This document shows positions 41,264-52,856 of a stretch of DNA of 64,000 nucleotides, piece by piece. Source of the stretch: Anoplolepis gracilipes. Its lineage: Eukaryota > Arthropoda > Insecta > Hymenoptera > Formicidae. A program made the position numbers and the translations under genes. The notes under the pieces are model-generated. The model saw only the letters and a list, made by a program, of their open reading frames with translations, did no database searches and was not told where the DNA came from. The stretch is taken from the NCBI RefSeq assembly GCF_047496725.1, contig NC_132978.1, positions 2,657,501 to 2,721,500 on the forward strand. The letters are read 5' to 3'. How positions within the stretch are numbered: position 1 is the stretch's first letter; each line of letters starts with the position of its first letter.

Positions 41264-44200
41264 CTAATTTTCAATAAAATCTAATTTATCCTCTTCGTCG
41301 AATATCGATCCATCGTCAGACAATTCGTGTTCCTCGTTCATCAAAATATACTTGGCTTGCGCGTTACAGTCACGTTCCTTTTTATGCGATTTTTTAATGG
41401 AAATTGTATGCAACAGCTTGACGAAATTCGTCGCGTTTAAATCATTTGGAGGTGTTGTATTCAGTTCTAATTTCACGGTTTCTAGATCGATACTATCTCT
41501 TACTCGACTCGTAGATGGTTGAGAATCGTCGTAACTAATTTCTTTATAGCATTTGCTTTTCTTCTTCCCTTCTTCATCACGCGTATTACTGCACGTTCCC
41601 GGTTTGGCACAATCATTGTCAACATCCATATGTTTTAAAGGTGTATGTTGTTTCAACATACTTGTAAAATTGACATTTCCAGTTTCTTCGATATACGATT
41701 TTTCCTTCCACAAAACTGGTCTCTTGCATATACTACGACTATGCTTATCTTTCTTATGTGATTTTTTAATAGAATCTATATTACAAAGTAATTCTATCGT
41801 CGACATATTTACCGGAGTTGATCTACCATTTTCATCTGTCAGATCTGTAAAATCCGCTGGTCCATCGCTCGAAACAGATGCATCAGTCTCAACCTCTTTA
41901 GTGCTAGCATATGTAAAATCTTTGCTTTCTCTTGGTTTTTTCAAACAACGTGCGATTGGTGTCATACATCTGGAACAATCAATTTCCTTTGTATCGATTT
42001 CCGATGTAGTTGGTGCAGATTCATTTTGTTCTTGCGACATTCCGTCTGCACAAAGACGATTTGTAAACCGATTTGATGACGTTACTTTTCTGGTAGGAGT
42101 ATAAATTTTAAATTCATCATTTGTATTGTTACATCTCAAAGATGGCGATTTGGAAGAGTATAATAACTTGCGCACATCGCTTTCAAAGGACACGTTCGTT
42201 GACTTTTTTTTCTTTTTGGGTGACACGTCAAGAGATTCGTTTAACTCGAGTGATTCATTCCTATGTAAAGTTTTGCTAGTATTTGTTTCTTCGTGTTCAT
42301 TATCTTGTAATGAATTCTCATATTTTTTATGATACTCGTGATGATATTTATGGCATTTAGCGAGACCGGAAATTCTTTTGCTGTACTTGTCTTTTTTATG
42401 TGATTTTTTAACTGATTTAAATTCAGATAATAAGAGTCTGCTTGAATTTGCGTTGTCAGGTGTACACGGCCGATTTTGCGAGCTTAAGGAAATTGCAACT
42501 GTTTCATTTCTGTTATCTTCACACTGATCATCATTAAAAGTATTTTGAACTGATACTTCAGGTTGTACTCTTTCCATTTTCTGGTAAAGAATCTTGGATT
42601 TTAATGAAGTTTTTCTATTTTCATGTTTAATCTTTTTATGTGATTTTTTAATCGATTCTGTGAATATATGCTCTATAATATTCATGTTGTTTTCAGGTGT
42701 AGCTGCTCCATTAGAATGTTGAGGAATAGTTGAATTAGGTTCTGGAGATACTGCTCTGTTCGCATCCATCACGTTGCAAATACTTGACGAATTTTTTTCC
42801 GAAGATGACCGACATGTATTTTTATCGCAGATGTTCTCCATAGAATGATCTTGTATTTTATCATCATAATTTATAGGATGTATATTGTCTTCATGTTGCA
42901 TATTTTCTTCACACTTCTCATAATCGCTTGAATCAATGTTCTGCGTTTTATCATCTTTCAATCTATTTCCTAAAGAATTTTTTTCCTTTGACATGGCTTT
43001 TCGCTGTGTATTGTGCTCAAAAACTCCAGGCTCAGAAAGTTTATCGTCTAAATCATAAATAAGCGCTTTTTTAACAGTTTTTTCTTTTTTTTTAGATTTT
43101 TTTACAAAAACCTTACTACAACTAGGAATTTCAGATATATCCATTGCTATTGATTCCAAACTTGTATCTCCGTTTCTGGCAGGAACATTTTTCTGCTGTG
43201 TAAATGATCGTTCTTCATAACCATACAGCTTCTCCTTTTAAAATAGAAATATTAATATATCAATTACAAAATTATGCAATGCCTCAGAATTAATAAAAAT
43301 GTAGATACAAAGTGAGAAAAATGAATATAGAAGTATTAATTTATAAAGACCTTTTTAGTAGCTCATATAAAAATTATTAGTTTGATTTATTTTTATTAAC
43401 AAAAACAGATCATTACTTCTTTCTATGAATTACAAGATTGTATGTGTCAATTTATTGCTGCTCATTATGTACAATATAATAACAATGAAAAAATACATAT
43501 TATCATGTATGCACAATTATAAAAATACATATGAAATATTGCTCAATATATTGACTTTTGAGAAGAAATTAATTGAAATATTTACATTTATATCTAAATT
43601 TATCAAGGTGATAATTAAATGTACAAAGTTGTAGCAATACATATATATCTTCACACAAAATAGTTTAAAAATGAAAATAGAAAAGGAAAGAAAATTGCAA
43701 TATTGCATGAATTGTATAATACCTTTTTATGGCTCTTCTTAATAGCACTCATACTTTCTGGGATTAAATCTATCATATTCTCAGGTGTATGTGATCTATT
43801 ATGTACATCTTGATTGAATTCCTGAGATAAATTTCTGGGTGTACTTGCAACTATAACACCAAATGCTCTTGATCTATTCTCTCGCTTGAGAGATTGTAAA
43901 TCAGGTGTTTGTGATATGTGTACAATGTCGTCAATTTTTTCTTTAAGATTGCTTCGAAGCGATGATGTAGAACAAGATGATCCTGAATCGTCTGCATTTT
44001 CTTCTGTATTAATTTTCCTACTGCTCGATATTTTAGCAAATTTTCGATTTTGCTGAGGCGTTTGATTCTGATTTTCATCAATTGACTCCAAAGATGCAAT
44101 AAACATGTTACTAGCGACAGAACTTGAATCATTCGAACTTGAATCAAGCCTCAAGGATTTATCTAACATAGGTGACGATGTAATTGAATCAGTAGGTGAA

Positions 44201-44652
44201 CTTATATCAACATTATTGGTCTTCTGTGGACTTGGAGACGAGTCAAAATTCAATGACTTTTTTATATTCACGTTTCTGTGATAAAACGAATCACGATTGA
44301 AATTAAGTGCTCTCATTATTTTAGCCGATCTAGATAAGTCTCGCAATGATTTGCTTGCATCAAAAGAATCATTGTCTAAATACGAACTTGAATATTTTAA
44401 TAACTTATCTTTCCTTGGACTAATAATATCAAAGTTCAAGGATCTATTCATTCTTTGATGAAGTAAACTTGTACTTCTTAGTGGAACTGATTTACTGAGC
44501 ACTCTGGGTGATCTAAATCGTCGTTTCAAAAAGAATCTACTTCTATCCAATGGAGTCATATTCATAATAAATTTATGTTCCGATTCTGGATTCATATTGT
44601 TATCTTTATTGTCGCTATTCATTGTTTTTGCTAATAACTGATTCTCCAACAT
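41264..44652 (-). CDS. Unrecognised 966-residue Ser/Lys-rich protein with five KKSHKK repeats
   Basis: Two coding exons on the minus strand, 44652-43723 and 43234-41264, joined in phase after KKSHKK. I do not recognise the family. No membrane segment or globular domain is visible; it looks disordered, basic and probably nuclear. Five copies of a motif occur: T-P-x-N, 12-16 residues, then [SA][IV]KKSHKK followed by D/E/I and K/R, at residues 289-310, 489-511, 568-591, 783-805 and 904-929. The N-terminal third has three [RK]-x-L-N-F sequences (70-74, 114-118, 132-136), like cyclin-docking RxLxF motifs, and many SP/TP sites. A lysine run followed by NVSF (about 657-660) loosely resembles a PP1-docking motif. 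The C-terminus is acidic (DDGSIFDEEDKLDF). The first Met at 44652 is the longest choice; M11 (44622) is also possible. A non-coding 5' exon seems to end at a donor GAAAATC|GTAAGT near 45287. Cell-cycle function is inference. Confidence 0.85.
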
Positions 44653-46149
44653 AATTATCTATATCCTTGATTCAGTATATATGTAATACATTTATGTCAT
44701 TTATAAATGTAATAAAGACACACATGTATATGTATCCATATATATATATATATATATATAAATATATAATTATATCATGTAGAGGATTATTGTGATAATC
44801 TTTTTATGAAGATTGTATATGCATACTCCTTTTGTTGTAACAATTTCTGTAATAGAAAAATTATTTATAAAGTAATGCGTAAATTATATTTTTGCTTATT
44901 TTTAATTATATAATTTAAACAATTTTATATTAAAAGTTTGAAAGATTTTAATTGACCAATGATAAAAGATATATTTTTAATTATAATATATATTTTTATG
45001 TAATTAAAAGATCTAAGTTCTTATATGTCATTAACAGTACAATTTGTTATATGTGTCTATTTTCTGTTTATTATTCTGCAAAATTTCTAATAGATAATGC
45101 TTGAAAAATTTTAATAGAATACAATTTGCATGCCAAAAATTAGTACATATATATGTGCACATAGCATCAAGTTGAAAGAAAGAGATAGGAAGGGGAAAGG
45201 AGAGAAGGAAAGAAATGTAAGTCAGAATAATGCGTGAAGAAGAACAGAATATTTGCGAAAAGTACGGCAAAAATATTTACTTACGATTTTCACCGCATGT
45301 GTGAGATCGGCTCTTCATCATCAATGGCTGCAGAGTCAACGAATTACTCTCATTAAATCACTCAAACGAGCGTCCTCGTCATTTCACTCAACTGTTGCGT
45401 TTTATGAAACTTGAATATCAATGGAACACACGTAATATAATCCTCTGTAATCAAATATAAAAACATACAAGAAATTAATTAAGATCGAAATCCGATCACA
45501 ATGTATACAACGTAGGTCAGATTTTTTTCTACACGATCCTGTACGACCCTTGCACGTTTTCTGCGATAGAATCGTAGCGAATAGGACAAATCCTGCGCAT
45601 GCGCAATAGAGTAAGCGGTAAAGAGCCTATCAATTTAGAGTTATAAGTGTTGGAAGACTGATTGACCAATCAGAACAAAGAAACTTTACAGTGTTAATGA
45701 CATGTGCGTCGCATCTCAAAATACATCTTTAAGAGTCATCTACAATGCAGTAGTAAACCTTGAGCCGTAAAAAATTAACCAATCATATTTGATTTTTCTT
45801 CTCACATTTAACTGTCATTGGTCAACTTTTTACGACTTAAGGCCTCCTATCTTCATTCTAGAATGCCCTTCAGACTACGCATTAAAAATTGAGATTAAAG
45901 ATTGAAGATTTAAATTTGACCAATTAAGACATAGCAATTTTAGTTCCCTTTTTTCTGAATAGTCAAATTAGTCAAATATCTAATTCTAATATGGACATAT
46001 CCATAAGATTGAGAGAGAGAGAAAGAGAGAGAGAGCGTCAATAGAAAGGAACTAAGACAGAAAATCACTCCATCATGATTGGTTACCTACCAAGTCCGCG
46101 CATGTGCAGTTCATTTTTAGGTACGCTGACATTAGAGATGCTGACAGAG
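44653..46149. promoter_or_regulatory. Divergent promoter region between the KKSHKK gene and ZC3H18
   Basis: An AT repeat at about 44743-44760 and AT-rich intron-like sequence lead to a CpG-bearing stretch from 45.28 kb. TGCGCATGCGCA at 45594-45605 is a perfect NRF-1/Ewg palindrome. TTGACCAAT occurs at 44952-44960, 45662-45670, 45916-45924 and inverted at 45817-45825, with near copies at 45775-45783 and 46078-46082 (CCAAT box, NF-Y type). An inverted repeat (own entry) and a GA tract (46011-46034) are also present. Start sites of both genes probably lie between 45.3 and 46.3 kb. Confidence 0.5.
45733..45866. repeat. Imperfect inverted repeat with CCAAT boxes in its arms
   Basis: The left arm (about 45733-45786: CTACAATGCAG, CCTTGAG, CGTAAAAA, ACCAATCAT) pairs with the right arm (about 45814-45866) with roughly 75-80% match. 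The loop is about 27 nt. The best-paired cores are 45757-45786 and 45814-45843. Confidence 0.6.
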
Positions 46150-46503
46150 AGCGCTACTGTATATACTGTGCTAATGCCCATCTAGTATCGGTTAGGTTCC
46201 ACGGTCGAGAAACTTGATGTTGGAGGATTTTGCATTCTCCTCGACTTCGTTTGTGCTTTGTTCCCTTCTCCCTTCGATAGTCTTCGTCGACCGACAGGTT
46301 CTCCTGCGATAGAACGAGAGGGACGTCTGATAACCGGACGGGTGTAGGCCCGTTGTACATCGCCCTGGGGAAACGATTTAGTGCCCAGACACGCTTTTCG
46401 TACTGGTGTGAACGTTAATTTCTGCGGGTGACGCCGGCCGCCTTGGAAAGCCTCGGAGTCTCGAAATCTCCTAAGGCTTCACAGGCATATACTCGCGACC
46501 AAG
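46150..46503 (+). other. Predicted non-coding first exon of ZC3H18
   Basis: A CpG-rich island ends in a good donor (CCAAG|GTAAGAG) at 46503/46504. The next good acceptor on the plus strand in front of coding sequence is TTTTACAG at 47853, 21 bp before the ZC3H18 ATG. A long 5' intron of about 1.35 kb would join them. The left edge is a guess. Confidence 0.45.
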
Positions 46504-47853
46504 GTAAGAGGCCCATGATGATACTCTCAGCACGGGCAGGATATCGAAATACAATATACGTCTCGTAAAAGGGAGAAAGAAAAATGAAAAAGAAGAAAAA
46601 AAAAATGTCACAGCTATCACTATCCTCATCTCGCAGTCTCGATCGCAGTAGTATAGCCTCGACGCGATATTGTCATCGTTATCGTCTTAACCTCTTTTAT
46701 GCTCTCCTTGAAAATAATATCTGTATTGACTATTCTTTTTATTAACGAGTAAAAGAAAATTGTCTAGATATAAACAGGCTAGTATATGTTTCGTACACAT
46801 ATTTTATACATCTTTCCATCTTAAAGTATAAAACAAAACAAAAATAAGAATTTAGGAAATATGTATATAGAATATATTGAATGTTTAACTTAATATAATA
46901 AATGATTTTTTTTCTGTTGATTATTAATTAAACATTGTTACTGCAATCATTACTGTTGAGATTTTATTGTCGTTTTATAGCAATTATGTGCACACAATGT
47001 AAGTTTTTTTTTATCAGCAATTAATGTTCATGAAAATGTTATCATAATTGCACATGGCAAAGTTTAATTCTGATTAAAGTATAATACAAGAAGAAAGTAT
47101 TGAAATTTATAAAGAATTTATAATGTATTTTTTTTTAAACAACAAAGTATTTATGGTTTATTGTCTACAATATTGATTGAATTATATTTTGCCAAAAATA
47201 ATTAGAGTGACACTATTGGGACGTGCTATTATTGCACTTTAAGCTTTCTTCATGTTCTCTGTTGTTCAACTTGTGCCTAGTCCTTTCCTGTTCTCTTTCT
47301 TTCTCCAGGCCCAAAAGATATTCTTTCAGGTTGAAAGTTCGTTCGCTATAGTTTCTAGTGCAGTATAAAAACGGTTCGTGATTTATCGGTACTTTCTTAG
47401 TTTGTGTTGTGTTCAAGTTGTTGAAAGTTTAAATCGACACTAAAAAGTTCCGCGCAAGAAAACCCGACAAAAAAAAACAGTATGTATTATATATGTGACA
47501 AACAAAGTTAATAAGTATAATAAAGTATAAAAGTTTTTGATAAAACAAAAGTTGTCAAAAGTTGTGACATAAAAAGTATGTTCGACACGATATGGATCGC
47601 GCGCGTTGTGCCATCAAGAGCGAATACTTCACAGGCTCTGATTGACACAGGTAAGCCCTGCGTTGCTATTGATGCAGATTTTTCAGTGCTACACATTCGG
47701 TCGGTGAAACGCCTAAAAACAAAAGGCAATTAACGTTACCAAGTAAGAAAGAAATTTGTGAATGGGTTACACTTAAAGATTTAATCAAGACATTCCTGTT
47801 CCCGTTTGTCTAAAGTTATCTGCCATCTTTTAATAAACTTCATTATTTTACAG
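46504..47853 (+). other. Predicted 5' intron of ZC3H18, with a TATA-bearing segment
   Basis: 46.6-47.2 kb is AT-rich with nothing recognised. At 47364-47370 there is a TATAAAA, and 47.57-47.73 kb is more GC-rich with a 51-codon frame (47578-47733) containing ALIDTG and an internal donor (CACAG|GTAAGC at about 47650). This could be an alternative promoter and first exon or an old element fragment; the evidence is thin. Confidence 0.3.
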
Positions 47854-47874
47854 GCTGAAATAGTTTCAACAACT

Positions 47875-50800
47875 ATGTCGGACTCTGGTTCAGAGAGCAC
47901 TTCCTCGGAAGGATACGATGGAGGTAGGAATCGACTTACTATCACGGATGAAGTAACATCGTCACACTATTCGCATCATTCCTCGGGATCTGAACGACGA
48001 AAATCTGCGGCGAGTTCCATCACATCCGGAGGAAAGTCACCTCTTGGATCGCCATTGTCGGGTGTGGAATCTAAATCGCCGAGATCCATCCCATTATCAC
48101 CGAAATCACAAAGGTCTGGGATAATGTCTCCCAGTGAAGAAGGTTCTCCAAGATCGTTGCGTAGTTTATCGAAATCTCCACCGCCAATGTCACCGTCACC
48201 CTTGTCGCCAACATATCTCCATCCAGCATCGCCCATTGGTGTATCAATGGGCCCCTCAACGTATCGCCCATTCGAGTCACCAAAGTCTCATCATTCGGGA
48301 AACAACTCTATTGAGTCACCTCAATCGGATCATAGTTCATCCCGATCTCTTATACAGGACAACGGATCATGTCTTTCTCCTCCGAATGATTCCAAATCTA
48401 TGCGCTTTGAAGACGGCGAATCGAAAGCCTCTGATTTCGAAGGGGATATACAAAGGTCCGCTGATAACTCGTTAAAATCATATTCGTACAAAAATAGCGA
48501 ATCCAGACAAAGTTCGCCAAAATCGCCCAGATCGGGTCCCAGTTCTGTAAAGTCCTTGATATCACCGAGGAGTTCACCAAAGTCGTTCAAATCTGGTCCA
48601 GCGTCTCCTATGGACGATCAAGAATCAGATAAACATTCGCCGGCGCATTCAGGTCCTCGTTCTCCTGACGAAGATGAAGAGAAGAACGGTTCATTTAACG
48701 AATTAGACGGTGAACAAATCTCGGATGGAGACATCGAGGACGAACCAGAGCCGATGTCTAAATCTAAACCTGCACCTATTACTCATGGCGAAGATTTATC
48801 AGATGTGTCGGATCTCGAAAGTATAGATGGTCCTGAGGAATCTATTGAGCAGAACATAGAAATAGATAAACCTCAAGAACAGGACGTAAAAAAAGAAATT
48901 GTTAACAATGAAGAAAATATACAAAAAGAAGATAAAACTGCAGCGGTTGGCTTGACGGAAGAAAGTGAACAACTAGACTTTGAAGCTGATGGTCAATGGA
49001 AAGACGAACGTGATGAAGGTAAATGCATTATGAGAATTTAAAGAGTTTTAAATCAACTTTATTATTAATTTCAAAATTGCACACATATATTTGAATATTA
49101 TCTTAATTATATTTGCGAAACATTATGAAACGTTATATTAAAGAAAAATCACATTATGTATTATTTTAAAATTACAATCACTGTAAATGATAATAATTAT
49201 AGGTGAAACTGAAGCATCAGGTACAAAAGACATTAAAGAAAATATGGAGAAAGATAGAGACAAGGATAAAGACAAGGATAAAATGAAGTCAAGGGAATCT
49301 AATGAAATGAATGATAAAGAAGAGGGAGAGGAAGGAGAGAAAGAGGAGTCTGAATTAGAGGAAGGAGAGCTTAGCGATGGAGATGATGCACGACCAGAGG
49401 AAACTGAACCGAGACCCGTGTGTCGTTTTTATAATCGAGGACAATGTACATGGGGTGTTAGCTGTAGATTTTTGCATCCAGGAGTGACAGATAAAGGTAA
49501 CTACACTATGTTCGATATGGTGAGGCCTATGGCATATCCGCCACACGCCGTCACGCCACATGAATATAGACCACACATCGACCGACCAAATATTCGATCA
49601 TTACCTGGTTATGGTGCTCCTACACATACACCTAAAGTAGAAGAAACTCCAACTGAATCTGCCTGGGAACGTGGTCTGCGCCATGCTAAGGAAGTAAGTT
49701 ATTATTACAAAATAAAATTATTATTGTTAAATTATTATTACAAAATAAAATTGTACACAGTATTACATATATAATTATTTTTTGATAAATTTTATAAACA
49801 ATTATAATAATATCTTAAAGCAAGTTTCTTAAAAGAAATTTTAATCTTTCAAATTAAACTAATTAAACCAAATTTTAGATGATGCGTAAAGCAAATAAAC
49901 GCAAGGAATCAGACATGGACTTTGAAGAGAAGAAAATGAACTTGAGTTTAGGACAAGATGAACTAGATAGAGAAGCAGGATATTATGTTAGAGCGGCTAG
50001 TCCCGAGCCCCCTGTTGAAAGATGGCCACAACGCAGAGTACCATCGTCTAGGCCTACACCAGACACATATACTGCTGATGAGCCTGAGGGATATTATCCT
50101 CCTCCAACTGTGTCATCTGATTATTATAGGTGAGACAAATGAAACTATATTAACTATAAATTCTAAAAGAAGAAAATTTCTTTTAAAAGCATAAGTTTAT
50201 TATTATATAATAATCATCGTTACTTGATTAAACCTGTTCATTTTTACTTTTATTTTTATTCACCAGGAGAGTGCACTATAAAGATTCTCGCGAGTATCGA
50301 GAACGTGTTGATTATCACGCGATTCCACGCGGCACGACCTCCGTTTCTCCGCCACCGCACAGCCGCGACCGAGAAAGAGAACGAGATCGTGAGCGCGACA
50401 GAGAGCGAGACTATTATGAGAAGTATGAGAAGAAACATAAACGCCCATCGCGGGAAGTTATTGTAGAACGTATTCCGCCGACGAAACCTTGGCGAGAAGA
50501 GGAACCACCTCCTGTGGAAAGAGGCAGAGGTGACGAATGGGCAGATCCGTGGATGCGACGCAAGTCTCCGAGCACCATGCATCGCAATACGTCATCGCGA
50601 CGATCTCGCCGACAATCATACTCTTCGGGCTCTTCTTATTCTTCAACGAGGTATTATTCGTACTTGCGATTGATCATTCTTGCCTAAATATTAGTATTAA
50701 AGGAAAAAAAGAAAAGAGCGTCTAAAACTGTAAAAAAAATATTATTTATTAAAAAGTGAGATAACTTATCGAGATTATATTTCATAATATTTTTTTTATG

Positions 50801-52856
50801 AAGAGATGATAGAGTAAGGGGAAAGAAAATTATAAATGATAAATATTAATCAAAAACTACTTACACATTTTTCATTCAACTATTTATTGTTAATGTGTAT
50901 GTGTGTACACGCGCGCATTATATTTATCATATAGGGTGTAACAAAATAGTAGTTTAAACATTCTACACACAGCCTTATAATATTCATTAAACTAAATTAA
51001 AAATGTTTAATTAAAGAATTTAGATAATCTTTACACAAAAGTTTGAGAGTCTTTAAAGTAAAATCTTTAAAGCATTTTCTAATTTGATGATAGTGTAAAT
51101 TATAATATTATCTATTCATGGTTGTTTATCAGTTATGATATGAAAATAAAAGATTATCTTATCATATTATTTCAAATATAATTAAAAAGTGACAGTAATA
51201 TTGAGCAATTAGAATAAATTAAGATTATTTAAAGAATATGAAAAAGAGTACAATAGTACAAAATAATATCAATTGAGTTTTGACATAAGGTTGACAAATA
51301 GAATATCTCTTAGAAAGATAATAACATGATAAAACAATTATGTATAATTAATTTCTGATAATTCTTTTGTTTTTATATTATAATTGGATAGCTTTCTACA
51401 GAAAAAATCGACTCTTAAAAATTAAAAAACTGAAATCTTGCAATATTTTATTTTATTAGATACTTAAGTCGCATTGTAAATCTAGCAATATCTATTAGGA
51501 TGCACTGAAGCAACATTCAATTATTAATAGTTTAAATATCTGCTAAGTAGGTTCAAGTAAGTTGGTTCTTTTTTGTAGAAAATTAATTGTTATTTTCTAT
51601 CATAGATGGAAATTTTGAATTTATATAAAACTTTATCGTTTTCTCAGTTTTATATTTGAGTGAATTGGTCCCTTTTTGGAAAATGTCCATTAACATGTAC
51701 AAAGGGAGGGATTAACTTACATGAAAATAGAAAGTTGCTATGAAAATATTGATATTGATTCATGGATAAGTTCACAAATCATTGAATAATTTTTTCATAA
51801 TTATTTTCATTCTGTACATAAAAAAAATGTATAAGAATATAATCTTTTTAGTTCTAGCCGTAGCTCGAGCCGTTCTAGCTACAGTTCTTACGACTCCCTA
51901 TCCAGGTCCCGTTCACCATCACCTCCCACTAGAACCCGTTCCACTGGCAAAACCAAAACTGTTATCACTTCACCACCCTCCAATCCTCCAGCTGCACCTC
52001 AGCGAGGCGCCATGCTAATGAATCCCCCTGCTCCATCTCCTCGTCCACCCAAAGGATCTATCTCTCCTACAACGGGTACTCTGCATCGACGGGCCGGATT
52101 GAATCCACCTGCTCCAAGCCCAGTTTCTTCTCATCAGCGTCATCATGAAAAAGCTAGAGAGCAAAAAGCTGCTATGGCTGCAGCTGCTGTAGCAAAAATC
52201 ATTAAAAGCCGCTCGAGATCTAGGTGAGCAAAATTAATTTTTAATTTATAAATTTAAAACAACTTAATATTGAAATGTTATAAAAATGAAAAAAAAAATT
52301 TAATTTAATGACATTACAAATTAACATTACAATTAGTTCAATTAATTAATTTATTTTTATAATGTGTGCCTTTTTTCCTAATTTCTGACGCTATTATGCA
52401 TCATGAAGACAAAGAAAAGAAAAGGAGAGAAAAGCACATTCTAAATCGTTTCGCAGTAGTTCTGGATCGGAGAGCAGCGGAAGCAGCAGCGATTCAAGCG
52501 AATCGAGCTACTCGTCATCCTCCAGTGAGGCACGTAGAAGGAAAGGTTCAACACCACCGATAACACGTAAAGATTCCAAAGGCATCGACGCATTGAAGTT
52601 GAGCGGTGCAAAGCAACAGATTAAACTCACATTGAAACCTGCGAGCAACGCCACAGCGGTAAAAAAAATCGATCGTAGCGCGCTTATAGCAGGTAAAAAA
52701 CGACCTCTTGAGTCACCGCCGTTGATTGACAGCAAAGCGCAAGTAGCTGCGGCGGCGGCCAAGGCCGTCAAAAAGGTGAGCTCGCGTCGCGAGGAATTGT
52801 TGAAGCAACTGAAAGCCGTGGAAGACGCGATCGCGCGTAAACGATCAAAGGTTTAA
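47875..52856 (+). CDS. ZC3H18: ZC3H18 homologue, CCCH zinc-finger RNA-processing factor
   Basis: Six coding exons: 47875-49018, 49203-49693, 49879-50129, 50267-50650, 51852-52223, 52409-52856; 1029 residues (human about 950). The first 330 residues are Ser/Pro-rich with many SP sites, followed by an acidic segment. A CCCH finger sits at C455-x7-C463-x5-C469-x3-H473 (CRFYNRGQCTWGVSCRFLH). After it come conserved MFDMVRPM, WERGLRHAKEMMRKANKRKE, an Arg/Asp/Glu repeat region, SR and Ser tracts, and the diagnostic C-terminus SRREELLKQLKAVEDAIARK. In vertebrates ZC3H18 links the cap-binding complex to the nuclear exosome (NEXT) and to export. The ATG was chosen as the first Met after the acceptor at 47853; the frame is open a little further upstream through the intron. 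Introns 1-3 are under 200 bp, intron 4 is 1.2 kb. Confidence 0.93.
50651..51851 (+). other. Fourth intron of ZC3H18
   Basis: A 1.2-kb AT-rich intron splitting the SR region. Nothing else was recognised; a TG/CG patch lies at about 50897-50916. Confidence 0.6.

Noticed and set aside
45222..45322. Second box C/D snoRNA candidate (TTGATGATG ... CTGA, minus strand)
   Set aside because: The boxes are 100 nt apart, with no D'/C' pair or rRNA guide, and a splice donor of a likely 5' exon lies between them.
47578..47733. Retroelement aspartic-protease relic (ALIDTG)
   Set aside because: Only the hexapeptide fits; no flanking Gag/Pol similarity or LTRs were seen. Kept only as a low-interest finding.
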